A stretch of 64,000 bases of DNA from Paenarthrobacter sp. DKR-5 (GCF_018531425.1 NZ_JAHBOI010000005.1:186001-250000), one strand, 5' to 3'. Counted from the first letter of the stretch, positions 35,740 to 47,287 are shown. A program made the numbers and translations. The notes: generated by a model from the letters alone, not told the origin.

Positions 35740-36336
35740 TCAGCTGAGGTGGCGGCGGCCCTCGAAGGCGCGGCCGAGGGTGACTTCGTCGGCGTATTCG
35801 AGATCCCCGCCAACCGGCAGCCCGGACGCGAGACGGGTGACCGTGACCCCGATGGTTTTGAGCATCCGCGCCAGGTAGGTGGCGGTCGCCTCGCCCTCCA
35901 GGTTCGGGTCGGTGGCGATGATGATTTCCTCGATCTGCCCGTCGGAGAGGCGGTTGAGCAGTTCGCGGATGCGCAGCTGTTCGGGGCCGATGCCGGCGAT
36001 CGGGTTGATGGCTCCGCCGAGCACGTGGTACCGGCCGCGGAAGGACCGGGTCCGCTCGACGGCCTGGACGTCCTTGGACTCCTCCACCACGCAGATCATC
36101 GTCGGGTCGCGCCGCGGGTCGCGGCAAATGCTGCAGGTCTCCTGTTCGGAGACGTTGCCGCAGATGCTGCAGAACTTCACCCGCTCCTTCACCGTCGTGA
36201 TGGCGGTGACGAGCTTCTTCATGTCCTCGGCGTCGGCCTCCAGGATGTGGAACGCCAAACGCTGGGCTGATTTAGGTCCTATGCCGGGCAGCCGGCCCAG
36301 CTCGTCGATCAGCTCCTGGACCGCACCTTCGTACAC
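35740..36336 (-). CDS. recR: Recombination protein RecR
   Basis: The GTG start gives 198 residues, the usual RecR length. Order: helix-hairpin-helix [21 protein letters not shown]4 zinc finger ([15 protein letters not shown]), Toprim domain ([26 protein letters not shown]) and C-terminal Walker-B-like segment. It works with RecFO loading RecA at gapped DNA. It starts 27 nt after dnaX with no ybaB gene between them, a gap in the common dnaX-ybaB-recR order. Confidence 0.95.
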   Translation of the reverse strand: MYEGAVQELIDELGRLPGIGPKSAQRLAFHILEADAEDMKKLVTAITTVKERVKFCSICGNVSEQETCSICRDPRRDPTMICVVEESKDVQAVERTRSFRGRYHVLGGAINPIAGIGPEQLRIRELLNRLSDGQIEEIIIATDPNLEGEATATYLARMLKTIGVTVTRLASGLPVGGDLEYADEVTLGRAFEGRRHLS

Positions 36337-36363
36337 GCTTGCCTCGATCTGTTGGGCTGCTGC

Positions 36364-38925
<2,562 letters not shown>

Positions 38926-38931
38926 AGAAGA

Positions 38932-38937
38932 ACCCTA
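38932..38937 (-). promoter_or_regulatory. Leaderless-type -10 box of dnaX
   Basis: On the minus strand TAGGGT is followed after 6 nt by the GTG start at 38925. Confidence 0.5.
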
Positions 38938-39005
38938 TCGGCTGGCATCGGCGGATTGCATCTTGGAAAGGCGCCCGGGGGACAGGGCGTACCCCGGTTA
39001 ACGAT

Positions 39006-39098
39006 GAAGACCCCTCATGCACCCGCCAGAGCCCGCTTACCCTTGCTACCTTCCGGTCCTGGGGGAGTTCACAGGATGACGCCACACGAGGGGCCGCA
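39006..39098 (-). ncRNA. ffs: Signal recognition particle RNA, small bacterial type
   Basis: On the minus strand the conserved SRP tetraloop region ACCGGAAGGTAGCAAGGGTA is present. End helix pairing GGCCCCTC (39088-39095) with GAGGGGTC (39009-39016) closes a rod of about 90 nt. No Alu domain, as in 4.5S-type RNAs. It binds Ffh to target nascent membrane proteins. Exact ends are approximate. It lies upstream of dnaX, as in many actinobacteria. Confidence 0.9.
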
Positions 39099-39183
39099 GA
39101 CCAGTGTACCCGATTTGCGGACGCGGCTCCGACGCCGGCCGGTTCGGGGCGGGAACATTTTGCCGCGGGTCGACCGTGGAGCG

Positions 39184-39519
39184 TCAGCCCGGCTTCGGGC
39201 GAGAGGTGTCTACCGGGAAGGTCATGAACGCGGGTACCTCGTACGGGTGGGCGCCGAGCAGGGCAGCCAGCACCTCGTCCCGACTGCCGCGCGGGTAGAT
39301 CGCCTCGATCCGCACCTCCGCGACCTCCTCGGGCACGCCGACCTTTCCGACGGCGGGCGCCGCACCGGGCAGCGGGGTGAACCGTCCCGTGCCCTCCGCC
39401 GTGAAGGAGCAGTGCGAATAGTTACCCAGACGGCCCGCCCCGGCATCGCCGATCGCCCGGCGCACGGCCTCGGCATGCGTGCGCGGAACATAGACCACCA
39501 GGCAGTCAAAGTCCTCCAT
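39184..39519 (-). CDS. Stand-alone YqfO/NIF3-insert domain protein
   Basis: The ATG at 39519 (MEDFDCLVVYVPRTHAEAVR) gives 111 residues. The string GRLGNYSHCSFTAEGTGRF, followed by VRIEAIYPRG and AHPYEVPAF, matches the PII-like insert domain of bacterial NIF3/YqfO proteins, here without the metal-binding NIF3 halves. Such small versions occur alone in many genomes; function is unknown. It lies between SRP RNA and tRNA-Ser on the minus strand. Confidence 0.8.
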   Translation of the reverse strand: MEDFDCLVVYVPRTHAEAVRRAIGDAGAGRLGNYSHCSFTAEGTGRFTPLPGAAPAVGKVGVPEEVAEVRIEAIYPRGSRDEVLAALLGAHPYEVPAFMTFPVDTSRPKPG

Positions 39520-39607
39520 CGGCCCAGTCTGGCACGCCGGCAGCGGCCGATTCGGCACATCGATGCGCTTCGGGTATTCTGGAGTCTGCTCGATTCGAGC
39601 GCCATCA

Positions 39608-39692
39608 GGAGGATTCGCCTAGCGGCCTATGGCGCACGCCTGGAACGCGTGTTGGGTTAACGCCCTCGGGGGTTCAAATCCCCCATCCTCCG
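39608..39692 (+). tRNA. tRNA-Ser (GGA)
   Basis: The acceptor arm GGAGGAT (39608-39614) pairs with ATCCTCC (39685-39691). The anticodon stem CACGC/GCGTG holds loop CTGGAAC, so the anticodon is GGA at 39642-39644. A long variable arm and the T-loop GGTTCAAATC complete a class II serine tRNA. CCA is not encoded. Confidence 0.95.
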
Positions 39693-39713
39693 CAGCTGCC
39701 GAAACCCGGCACA

Positions 39714-39756
39714 ACACGAAGGACCCCCGGCTACTCGCCGGGGGTCCTTCGTGTTT
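39714..39756 (+). terminator. Intrinsic terminator after tRNA-Ser
   Basis: An 18-bp stem (39714-39731 with 39737-39754), 5-nt loop, then TTT. It also faces the convergent metalloprotease gene. Confidence 0.85.
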
Positions 39757-39780
39757 CCGGGGCTTGCCGCCCTCCTCGCG

Positions 39781-42357
39781 TCAGGGACTGGGCGACGTGC
39801 TGGCCGACGCAACGGCGGACGGCGTCGCCGTCGGCGACGGCGCAGGTGTCGCGGTCGCGGTGGGTGCCGGCGTCGGCGTGGGTGCCGGTGACGGCGCTGG
39901 CGAAGGGGCTGCCTTCGCCAGCGACGGCGTTGCGGCGGTGTACGTGACCGTAACCCTCCCGGCGGAGGTCATGCTGATGCTGCCACCCTCATAGGTCTGG
40001 ACCGTCTGGCCGCCGCTGAGGTACGGGTTCGACGTCGGGTACCCGAGCGGGCCCCGCTCGAAGTCCTGCGCGGCCCAAGCCTGACGGATCGCGCCGGTGG
40101 AAATGAACGTCCCGGAGGTTGAGCTGACGATTGCGCCGCCTTGGTAGCTCTGGTAGGCGCCGCCGCGGATCAGTCCCGTTCCGGTGTCCCCGATGGGGTA
40201 GCCCATCACGCCGGACTCGGAGCCGGCCTGCTGCCATGCCGTGCGGATGGCGCCAGTTGAGATGGCTGCTCCCGTCGACGAAGACCATACGATAGCGCCG
40301 TTTTGGAACGCCTGGCTGCAGCCGCTGTCCTTGAGGCCGCAAACTTCCTCCCCGGTCGGGTAGCCCAACACGCTGTCTTCCGCGCCGGCCGCCAGATACT
40401 TGCCTCCGATTCCCCCGGCGACCCGGTGCGCCCCCGTGGTCGAGGACCAGAGAATGGCACCGCCCTGGAAGTTCTGGCGGCAGCCCGAACCGGCCAGCCC
40501 GCAGAACTCGTTTCCGGTCGGGTAACCGAGGTTGGAGCTCTGCGCACCTGCGGCGAGGTAAGCTCCGCCGATCCCCCCACGGACGGCGTATGCGCCGGTC
40601 AGCGGGGACCACAGAATCGCGCCGCCCTGGTAATTCTGCCGAACCCCGGACGAAGGCCCAGGCATCTCGTCCGTGGTCGGATACCCGAGGGAACCGCGCT
40701 CGTAGTCCTGTGCTGCCCATGCGGAGCGGATGGCGCCCTTGGTGATGTGGGCGCCGAGGGTGGAGGTCCAGTTGATGGCTCCGCCCTGGTAGGTCTGGTA
40801 GACGCCGCCGTCCTTTTGGTACCCCACCTCGTTGGAGGTGGGGTACCCGAGGGAGCCGCGCTCGTAGTCCTGTGCTGCCCATGCGGAGCGGATGGCGCCC
40901 TTGGTGATGTGGGCGCCGAGGGTGGAGGTCCAGTTGATGGCTCCGCCCTGGTAGGTCTGGTAGACGCCGCCGTCCTTTTGGCCGCCCACCTCGTCGGAGG
41001 TCGGATACCCAAGGGGACCGTTCTCGTAGCCCGATTGTCCGTATACCGTGCGGATGGCGCCTACCGAGATGCGGGCGCCGGTGCCGGGCGAGTAGACGAT
41101 GGCTCCGGCCTGGTAGGCCTGGTAGGCGCCGCCGTTCCGCAGACCGGTGACAATGCTGCCCATGGGGGCGCCCAGGTTCGCGTGGCTGCGGAAGACGGGG
41201 CCAAAGATGCCGGCCAGCGGGCTCGGGTGGATTGTGATGACGGCTGAGCCGGTGCTCATCGAATCGACGGAGACCCGTGTGCCGCTGTAGGTCGTGAAGG
41301 ACCTGCCGGCCGGCCACGCCATGTAGGAGTTGTACCAGCCGGCGAAGGGCTCGGTGTCCGGGTTCAGGGCCAGCGAGGCGGCGGGATTGCTGTCCGCCCG
41401 CAGCATCTGCACTCCCTCGTTGCCTCCCACGGCCTTGTCGGCATCGAAGCCCACGGGCTGCCGCAGTTCGAGGTAGTACTCCACGCCGGTCATCGGGTCG
41501 GCGAACTTCACGGCCCGTTGCGGGTCCGTTCCGGCCCACGGTTTCAGCGTGAAGCTTTCGTCGCCGGTTGGGGTTCCGGCATCGAGGATCTCGTCGCCCC
41601 GGCCGAACGAACCGTAATCCCACATGTAGGAATCGATCGCCGGTCGAGGCGTCTGCGTGGCGCCCATGACCGAGAGCGTATTGCCGTATTCGCGGCTGCT
41701 GCAGGAGCCGTCGGCGAAGTAGCCGCCGCCGGTCTCGGCCGCGTCCGGCGTTCCATCGGAGCACTGCAGGGAGTTGCTGTGGTCCACGCCCAGCGTGTGC
41801 CCGATTTCATGCGTGACGACCGTGTTGGTCACCGTGTTCGTGAAGGGCATGAGGATCCGGCCCGACGTCGGACCCGAGGACCACCCGGCCCCGTAGTAGC
41901 CGCCGATCCCGCCGACGACGATGTCCGACCGGGGGATGAACACGGCCAGGCCCTTGTTGGGGCCGGCCGTCCAATTCAGTTCCTTGGTGACTGTTTCCAG
42001 GATTGTGTCGTAGTTCTGCCAGGAATATGCCTTGGAGACGAACCCCTTGATCACGGAGGACACCGACATGGACAGCCGGTTGTTCGACATCGCCTTCCAG
42101 TAGGTGCTGGCCGCGGCGATCGAGTTTTGTGCGGCCGCGACATCGATCAGGTTGACGTCGAGGGTACTCTTGTCGGCCGTCTTGACAGTGACGAGGGTAA
42201 ACTTCATGTCCCCGGAACGGGCCAGGCCCGCGGTGGTGCTGACGGGCACGATGACGGACGCAGGGGCAGCGGAAGCGGGTGTTGCGGCAAAGAAAAGGCT
42301 TGCCGCCGGGAGGAGCATCGCGGTGAGGACCGCGGCGGCTGGCTTGGACAGGCGCAT
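39781..42357 (-). CDS. Secreted zinc metalloprotease with C-terminal LGFP repeats
   Basis: This 858-residue protein has a signal peptide (cleavage near PASAAP) and a metzincin-like protease domain with HEIGHTLGVDH (His183, Glu184, His187, His193). After about residue 380 come seven or more LGFP repeats of roughly 54 residues, each with a GAIxW/GYP pattern, then a Pro/Thr/Ala tail. LGFP repeats are thought to bind cell wall. Two neighbouring repeats are nearly identical in DNA with a 162-bp period (40694-40982). It is probably a wall-associated or secreted peptidase. Confidence 0.85.
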   Translation of the reverse strand: MRLSKPAAAVLTAMLLPAASLFFAATPASAAPASVIVPVSTTAGLARSGDMKFTLVTVKTADKSTLDVNLIDVAAAQNSIAAASTYWKAMSNNRLSMSVSSVIKGFVSKAYSWQNYDTILETVTKELNWTAGPNKGLAVFIPRSDIVVGGIGGYYGAGWSSGPTSGRILMPFTNTVTNTVVTHEIGHTLGVDHSNSLQCSDGTPDAAETGGGYFADGSCSSREYGNTLSVMGATQTPRPAIDSYMWDYGSFGRGDEILDAGTPTGDESFTLKPWAGTDPQRAVKFADPMTGVEYYLELRQPVGFDADKAVGGNEGVQMLRADSNPAASLALNPDTEPFAGWYNSYMAWPAGRSFTTYSGTRVSVDSMSTGSAVITIHPSPLAGIFGPVFRSHANLGAPMGSIVTGLRNGGAYQAYQAGAIVYSPGTGARISVGAIRTVYGQSGYENGPLGYPTSDEVGGQKDGGVYQTYQGGAINWTSTLGAHITKGAIRSAWAAQDYERGSLGYPTSNEVGYQKDGGVYQTYQGGAINWTSTLGAHITKGAIRSAWAAQDYERGSLGYPTTDEMPGPSSGVRQNYQGGAILWSPLTGAYAVRGGIGGAYLAAGAQSSNLGYPTGNEFCGLAGSGCRQNFQGGAILWSSTTGAHRVAGGIGGKYLAAGAEDSVLGYPTGEEVCGLKDSGCSQAFQNGAIVWSSSTGAAISTGAIRTAWQQAGSESGVMGYPIGDTGTGLIRGGAYQSYQGGAIVSSTSGTFISTGAIRQAWAAQDFERGPLGYPTSNPYLSGGQTVQTYEGGSISMTSAGRVTVTYTAATPSLAKAAPSPAPSPAPTPTPAPTATATPAPSPTATPSAVASASTSPSP
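40694..40982 (-). repeat. Near-perfect 162-bp tandem repeat inside the LGFP region
   Basis: Sequence from 40694 recurs at 40856 with very few differences, encoding two almost identical 54-residue repeats. The other LGFP repeats are diverged, so this pair looks like a recent duplication or gene conversion. Confidence 0.85.
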
Positions 42358-42546
42358 GGGAGGGAGACCGTTCCTCGGGTGCGGGGTCCTGCCCGGTGGT
42401 TCCAGCTACCCGGCCAGCATTCTCCCCACAAAAGCTGGTGATGATGGGGCAATAGTAAAGCATTGTGGTTAACGGAACCCATCCGGGATGGCGGCGGCGA
42501 CGAACCGCAACGGACAGAACGCACTTCGACAGTAAGGACACAGCCC

Positions 42547-43038
42547 GTGCAGGAACCGCTCTACGGCATCCCGTTGACCCTGATCGACGGCACCGAAACT
42601 GACTTCGGCCGCTTTGCAGGCAAGAGCGTGCTGGTGGTCAACGTCGCCTCGGAGTGCGGGTTCACCGGCCAGTACGCCGGGCTGGAAGCCCTCTACCAGC
42701 GCTACCGGGACCGCGGGTTCGAAATCCTGGGGGTACCGTGCAACCAGTTCCTGGGCCAGGAGCCCGGGAATGAGGAACAGATCCAGGAGTTTTGCTCCCG
42801 TACTTTCTCCGTAACCTTCCCGTTGACGCGGAAGGCGGACGTCCGCGGGCGGCGGCGGCATCCGCTCTATGCGGAACTCGTGAAGTTCAAGACGGGCATC
42901 CTGCCCGGGGCGATCAGATGGAACTTCGAAAAATTCCTGGTTGGCCGGGACGGTAAGGTGGCGGCCCGGTTTGCTCCGACGGTGGACCCGGAAGCTCCGG
43001 AAGTCGTGCGCGCCATCGAGGAATCGCTTACCGCCTGA
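42547..43038 (+). CDS. Glutathione peroxidase family protein (Cys type)
   Basis: GTG 42547 is chosen because AAGGA (42534-42538) precedes it by 8 nt; it gives 163 residues, the usual size. The peroxidatic Cys37 is in NVASECGFTGQY, Gln is in GVPCNQFLGQE, and WNFEKFLVGRDGK supplies Trp and Asn. Bacterial Cys-type Gpx usually uses thioredoxin to reduce peroxides. An additional Cys is at CSRTF. Its 3' end overlaps that of the convergent secreted-protein gene by 11 bases. Confidence 0.9.
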   Translation: MQEPLYGIPLTLIDGTETDFGRFAGKSVLVVNVASECGFTGQYAGLEALYQRYRDRGFEILGVPCNQFLGQEPGNEEQIQEFCSRTFSVTFPLTRKADVRGRRRHPLYAELVKFKTGILPGAIRWNFEKFLVGRDGKVAARFAPTVDPEAPEVVRAIEESLTA

Positions 43039-43645
43039 TCAGCGTGTTGCCGAAACCTGCGGTGCACCGTCCGTTGCTGAGCAGTCCCCCAGGGGCAACG
43101 ATGTAGTTCGGTGCCGGGTTAAAGACGGCGGTGTGCAGCCTGCCGCTGGCATCCGTGATCCTGCTGGCACACGCCGCCGCGGCCGCCGCGGTGCCGTCAC
43201 GACCGCCGATCCACAAGTCGAGCCAGATCGTCGAGCCGGAACCGTCGACATTGCGGCCCTGGTGGCACGGTCCGTTCTGCGGGGCCGGCCCGTCGCCGCA
43301 AGTGTCTTCGACGATGAAGTAGCGGCGCACGTCGGGCAGGTAGACACGCATTCCGCGCGGAAAGTCCAGCACGTCCTTCCCGTTGACCACGGAGTGCCCC
43401 ACAGCGAGCGTGACCGGATCCGCATAGGTCCCTGTCCCGCCCGCGGTGGCGTGCAGCACGCCGTACGCGATGGTGGCGGACCCGGGAGGAGTGTTGCTGT
43501 ACCAGGAGTAGCCGGTCGTGTAGACCGTCCGCACCACGGTCTCCCGGGCTGCGGCGGCCGCCGGCAGCAAGGGGACCTGCCAGAGGGAGCCGGCGGCGGT
43601 TGTGAAGGCCAGGACGCAGATTGCAGCAACTTTCCTCAGCACCAT
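43028..43645 (-). CDS. Secreted protein with possible double-psi beta-barrel/3D-type domain
   Basis: The ATG at 43645 gives 205 residues with a signal peptide (cleavage near AAAARE). The mature part carries VYTTGYSWYSNTPPGSATIA, YADPVTLAVG, PRGMRVYLPDVRRYFIVEDT and WLDLWIGG. The spaced Y-A-D-P, G-hydrophobic and VEDTC-D pattern resembles 3D/RlpA-like and barwin double-psi barrels of wall-active proteins. Cys pairs suggest disulfides. The specific activity is not known. Confidence 0.65.
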   Translation of the reverse strand: MVLRKVAAICVLAFTTAAGSLWQVPLLPAAAAARETVVRTVYTTGYSWYSNTPPGSATIAYGVLHATAGGTGTYADPVTLAVGHSVVNGKDVLDFPRGMRVYLPDVRRYFIVEDTCGDGPAPQNGPCHQGRNVDGSGSTIWLDLWIGGRDGTAAAAAACASRITDASGRLHTAVFNPAPNYIVAPGGLLSNGRCTAGFGNTLIRR

Positions 43646-43748
43646 CAGTGCCCTTCTTCCGGACCGGTCCGAGCCCCCCACAGATGATGCTCCTAGTGTG
43701 GCCGCCACGGCCGCGCCCCTGCAAGGGCCGGAGGGGGGCGCCAGGAGG

Positions 43749-44657
43749 CTACTGGACGCCGCTGTCGTTCTCCTCGGTGCCGTCCAGCATGGCGATCCAG
43801 CGGCGCAGGAAAGCCGCCCCTGCGTCGTCGTGGATGAGGGTGCCGGCCGTGAGGACCGGGTAGGGCTTCGCGGGCACGCCGTCGGCAGGGCGGACATCCA
43901 CGTGCGCCACCGCGTGGTCGTTGTGGTGCAGCCAGTCCGCCATGGTGTAGTCGCTGCGGGAGTCGCCGACCGTGCGCCAGGACTGCGGCACGATGCCGTC
44001 GGCGGCCAGCATTTCCAGGGCCCGGCAGGCGCCGAGGTCCTTGCCGAGCCGGATGGACTCGATGTCGGTGGAGATGATCGTGGGGTCAACCCGGTAGTCA
44101 ATGGCATCGTCGCTGTCGGGAGCATGGTGGTCCAGCCGGCTCACCCCGAGGTTGTGCTCGGCCATCAGGGCCAGGGCCTCGGCGTCGAAGCGCTGCTGTT
44201 CCTGGAGATAGTCGGCATTGGGCACGTCCACGTGCTGCTCCACGGACACCATGGCGCGCTTGGTTTCGTCGAAGAACATATGGCCCGCGTAGCTGCGCTT
44301 GACCAGCTCGCGCACGGCGTCGGCGAAGCTGGCCGGGATCTTCAGATCCTGGTCCACGTGCACCGGGCCGGCGCCGGCGGAGCCGAAGGTGAACCAGACG
44401 GCGCCCTTTTCGCAGATGGCGTGCAGGCGCACGTGGTCAGGGAGCCCGGCGGCCAGCATCGGCTGCATGACCTGCTCGCGGATGAAGGTGTCCGAGCGTC
44501 CGGTGTTGAAGACCACGGGGATGCCGCGGGCGGCCAGGGTGACCAGGTCGGCGATGATGGCGGGACGGACCCGTCGGGTCACCGGGCTTGCGATCGGGCC
44601 GTCGACGTCGAGTAGCAGGCCGAAGGGTGGGCGGGACGTCTCGGGGAAGGCGGTCAT
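43749..44657 (-). CDS. HAD family hydrolase
   Basis: This 302-residue protein has motif I LLLDVDGPIASPVTRR near the N-terminus, PVVFNTGRS as motif II, and WRTVGDSRSDYTMADWL as motif IV. A large insert between is typical of Cof-type cap class II phosphatases. The substrate is probably a sugar phosphate or nucleotide; it cannot be read. It stands just downstream of the LacI regulator gene on the same strand, with 32 nt between. Confidence 0.8.
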   Translation of the reverse strand: MTAFPETSRPPFGLLLDVDGPIASPVTRRVRPAIIADLVTLAARGIPVVFNTGRSDTFIREQVMQPMLAAGLPDHVRLHAICEKGAVWFTFGSAGAGPVHVDQDLKIPASFADAVRELVKRSYAGHMFFDETKRAMVSVEQHVDVPNADYLQEQQRFDAEALALMAEHNLGVSRLDHHAPDSDDAIDYRVDPTIISTDIESIRLGKDLGACRALEMLAADGIVPQSWRTVGDSRSDYTMADWLHHNDHAVAHVDVRPADGVPAKPYPVLTAGTLIHDDAGAAFLRRWIAMLDGTEENDSGVQ

Positions 44658-44689
44658 GCAGCCATTATCCTTCCTGGCGGCCGGTCGGC

Positions 44690-45706
44690 TCAGTCCGTGC
44701 GCACAGGTGACGCGGAGCTGCGGACGATCAGCTCGTTCGGCGCCACGATCCAGCCGGCGTCCGGGGCGCTGCCGTCGAGGGCGCTGAGCAGGATCCGCGC
44801 CGCGGTGGCACCCTGTCCGGCGGGATCCTGGGAGACGGTGGTCAGGCCGAGGGCTTCGGCGGCCTCATGGTTGTCCAGCCCGACGACGGAGAGGTCCTCC
44901 GGCACCCGCAGCCCGTTGCGGCGCGCAGCCGTGATGGCGCCGAACGCCATCTCGTCGCAGGCCGCGAAGACAGCTGTCGGCCGGGGGACGCCGGCGGAAA
45001 GGATGCGCTCCATGGCGCGGCTGCCCCCGGCGATGGTGAAGCTCGTGCGCGCCGTGAGCGCGGGGTCCACCGCCAGGCCCGCGGCCGCCATGGCCGCCGC
45101 AAAGCCGCTGTTGCGCGCGCTGGCGACCGAGAACGACGTCTCGTCCTCGACGTCGCCTCCGATGAACGCGATCCGCCGGTGTCCCAGCGACGCGAGGTAG
45201 TCGACGGCTTTGCGGCAGGCCTGGGCGTCGTCGATGCTCACGCTGACGCAGCCGTCGAGCCGTCCGCCGACCACCACCGACGGGTAGTTCAGCTCCGCAA
45301 TGACCTTCTGCTCGGAGGCGAGCAGGGCGCGGCAGAGGATCATGACGGCGTCAATCCGTTCCCGCAGCATGGCCCGGCTGAACACCCGCTCGCGGTTCTC
45401 GTCCGAGCCGCCCAGGTTGTAAACGACCAGGTCGTAACCCGCGGCGCGGAGGACCTGGTCCGCCCCCTCGAGCACGGAGGAGAAGAACCACTTGTTGATC
45501 GACGGGACCACGACGCCGACAGCGTTGGTGCGCCCCGTGGACAGCCCGGAAGCAGTGGAGGAGATGACGTAGCCGAGCGAGTCCGCTGCCTGCACGACCT
45601 TCTGCCGGGTCTTCTCGGAGACTTTCGGCAGCCCGCGCAGGGCCCGGGATACCGTGGCCGTGGACACGCCGCTGAGGCGGGCCACATCGTGGATGCTCAC
45701 GCTCAT
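44690..45706 (-). CDS. LacI-family transcriptional regulator
   Basis: This 338-residue regulator starts SIHDVARLSGVSTATVSRAL, a LacI helix-turn-helix, with hinge helix ASGLSTGRTNAVGVVVPS and a periplasmic-binding-like sensor domain (AFIGGDVEDETSF, FAACDEMAFGA, VVGLDNHEAAEALGL). Recognition helix TATVSRAL is common in repressors that bind AAACGTTT cores, the pair of which lies ahead of the SBP and Gfo/Idh genes. GGAGGAC precedes the ATG. It likely represses those genes and is released by a sugar. Confidence 0.9.
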   Translation of the reverse strand: MSVSIHDVARLSGVSTATVSRALRGLPKVSEKTRQKVVQAADSLGYVISSTASGLSTGRTNAVGVVVPSINKWFFSSVLEGADQVLRAAGYDLVVYNLGGSDENRERVFSRAMLRERIDAVMILCRALLASEQKVIAELNYPSVVVGGRLDGCVSVSIDDAQACRKAVDYLASLGHRRIAFIGGDVEDETSFSVASARNSGFAAAMAAAGLAVDPALTARTSFTIAGGSRAMERILSAGVPRPTAVFAACDEMAFGAITAARRNGLRVPEDLSVVGLDNHEAAEALGLTTVSQDPAGQGATAARILLSALDGSAPDAGWIVAPNELIVRSSASPVRTD

Positions 45707-45767
45707 GGATGTCCTCCGGCTTGCGGGCTGCGGCAGCCCCGGGTCGGGCGCCCACTCTCATGATAAA

Positions 45768-45805
45768 GGCGGGCAGGGCGCCCGTTCCCGGACGTCCTGC
45801 CCGCC
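45768..45805 (-). terminator. Terminator between the binding-protein gene and the LacI gene
   Basis: GGCGGGCAGG (45768-45777) pairs with 45796-45805, with additional inner pairs; TTTAT follows on the minus strand. Confidence 0.7.
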
Positions 45806-45824
45806 CTCATAGCGGCGGCAAAGC

Positions 45825-47099
45825 CTACTTTGAGCCGGCCGACGCGATGGCGTTGCCCATGTCCGTCAGCGCCTGGTCGACACTCTTCTCACCCTTGATG
45901 GCGGCGTACGCGTTGTCCTGGACCGCCTTGGTCACCGCCGGGTAGAACGGGGTAACGGGCCGCGGGACGGCGTTCTCGATCGACGTCTTCAAGGTGCTCA
46001 GGAACGGGAGCTTCGCGTTGAGCTCCTTGTCGTCGTAGAGGGCGGTCAGCACAGGTGCCTTCGAGCCCTGGGTGACGAAGAACCGCTGCGACTCTTCGGA
46101 GGTCATGTACTTGATGAAATCCAAGGCTGTGGCCTTGTGCTTGGAGTACACGCTGATGCCGGAGTTGTGGCCGCCCAGCGTGGAGGCGCCGGGTCCGTCC
46201 TTGCCCGGCAGCGGGGCAATGCCGACGCTGTCCTTGACCTTGGAACTGCCGTCCGTCTTGGCGAGGCTGTAGGCGTAGGGCCAGTTGCGCATGAAGAGCA
46301 GCTTGCCGTCCTCGAACGCCTGGCGGCCCTGCTCCTCCTGGTAGGTGATGGCTTCCTTCGGAATGACGCCGGACTTGTAGGCGTCCACCAGGTTCTGCAG
46401 GCCCGCCTTCGCTGCCGGCGTGTTGACCGCGGGGGTTTTGCCGTCCTCGCCGACGATCGCCCCGCCGGCGGTGTTGATTGCCTCGGAGGCGTTGACGGTC
46501 AGGCCCTCGTACTGGGCGTACTGGCCGGCATAGCAGCCCATGTCATGCTGCTTCGCCACGGAGCATGCCGACACCAGCGCGTCCCAGGTCTTCGGCGGGG
46601 ACGGGACCAGGTCCTTGCGGTAGTAGAGCAGGGCGCCGTCGCTGGTCTGCGGGAGGGTGAAGAGCGTCTTGTTGTAGGTGCCGGTCTTCACTGTCGCCGG
46701 CAGATAGCCGGCGGTGTCCACGGCGAACTTGCCGGTCAGCGGCTGCAGCCATCCCTTGGCCGCGAACTCGGCGGTCCAGACGACGTCGACGCTGACGACG
46801 TCGTAGTCGGCGTTCTTGGCCTGGAAGTTCTGCACCAAGTCGTCGTGCTGCTGGTCGGCCTTGTCGGACTGCTCCTTGAAGGTGACCTTCTCATTCGGGT
46901 GCGCCGCGTTCCACTTGTCGATCAGCGGCCGGATGACATTGTTGTTGTCCTTGCCCTGGACATAGGTGATCGGGCCGCGTGAATCGGTCCCGTTCGCCGC
47001 ATCGGCGTTTGCGCCCGCCGTCGTGCCGCCTGCGCAACCCGACAGCAGCAGTGCCGCAACCCCCAGTGCCGCGGCGCTGATTTTCCTGCCAGCCTCCAT
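45825..47099 (-). CDS. Sugar ABC transporter substrate-binding lipoprotein (orphan)
   Basis: This 424-residue family 1 binding protein has a lipobox (LLLSGCAGG) and then ITYVQGKDNNNVIRPLIDKWN. DVVSVDVVWTAEFAAKGWL and GALLYYRKDLVPSPPKTWD carry the usual open/closed pocket contacts. It should capture an oligosaccharide outside the cell. No permease or ATPase gene is adjacent, so it must use a transporter encoded elsewhere or the shared MsiK-type ATPase. Twin LacI operators precede it. Confidence 0.88.
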   Translation of the reverse strand: MEAGRKISAAALGVAALLLSGCAGGTTAGANADAANGTDSRGPITYVQGKDNNNVIRPLIDKWNAAHPNEKVTFKEQSDKADQQHDDLVQNFQAKNADYDVVSVDVVWTAEFAAKGWLQPLTGKFAVDTAGYLPATVKTGTYNKTLFTLPQTSDGALLYYRKDLVPSPPKTWDALVSACSVAKQHDMGCYAGQYAQYEGLTVNASEAINTAGGAIVGEDGKTPAVNTPAAKAGLQNLVDAYKSGVIPKEAITYQEEQGRQAFEDGKLLFMRNWPYAYSLAKTDGSSKVKDSVGIAPLPGKDGPGASTLGGHNSGISVYSKHKATALDFIKYMTSEESQRFFVTQGSKAPVLTALYDDKELNAKLPFLSTLKTSIENAVPRPVTPFYPAVTKAVQDNAYAAIKGEKSVDQALTDMGNAIASAGSK

Positions 47100-47174
47100 G
47101 ATGCCTCCTCGTTGAGTTCATCGTTCTTCGGTGAGTGTGATGTGCGTCATGCTACTGATACGCTGAACAGAAGT

Positions 47175-47186
47175 GCAAACGTTTAC
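47175..47186. promoter_or_regulatory. LacI-type operator 1
   Basis: GCAAACGTTTAC, near-perfect palindrome with central CpG, in the divergent gap between the binding protein and the oxidoreductase genes. Confidence 0.65.
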
Positions 47187-47229
47187 CTTCGACACGCCGG
47201 GACCGTTGCGACCTGGGGGTGCAGGCAGT

Positions 47230-47241
47230 GGAAACGTTTGC
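47230..47241. promoter_or_regulatory. LacI-type operator 2
   Basis: GGAAACGTTTGC, sharing AAACGTTT with operator 1; centres are 55 bp apart (about five helical turns), favouring a DNA loop or two separate promoters under one repressor. Confidence 0.65.
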
Positions 47242-47287
47242 CCCGGGTCGGAACAACCCGGGAGACGACAAGCAGAAGGACAAGAGC

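Noticed and set aside
40200-41150. Possible CRISPR-like array from regular repeats
   Set aside because: The repeats are in frame, about 54 codons long and encode LGFP domains; there are no short repeats with unique spacers and no cas genes.
42463-42546. Longer glutathione peroxidase starting at 42463
   Set aside because: The extra 28 residues have no similarity to the family and lack a good ribosome-binding site; AAGGA sits properly before GTG 42547.
43646-44125. Extended frame upstream of the secreted protein at 43028-43645
   Set aside because: It runs antisense-frame through the HAD gene; the signal peptide begins at the ATG at 43645.
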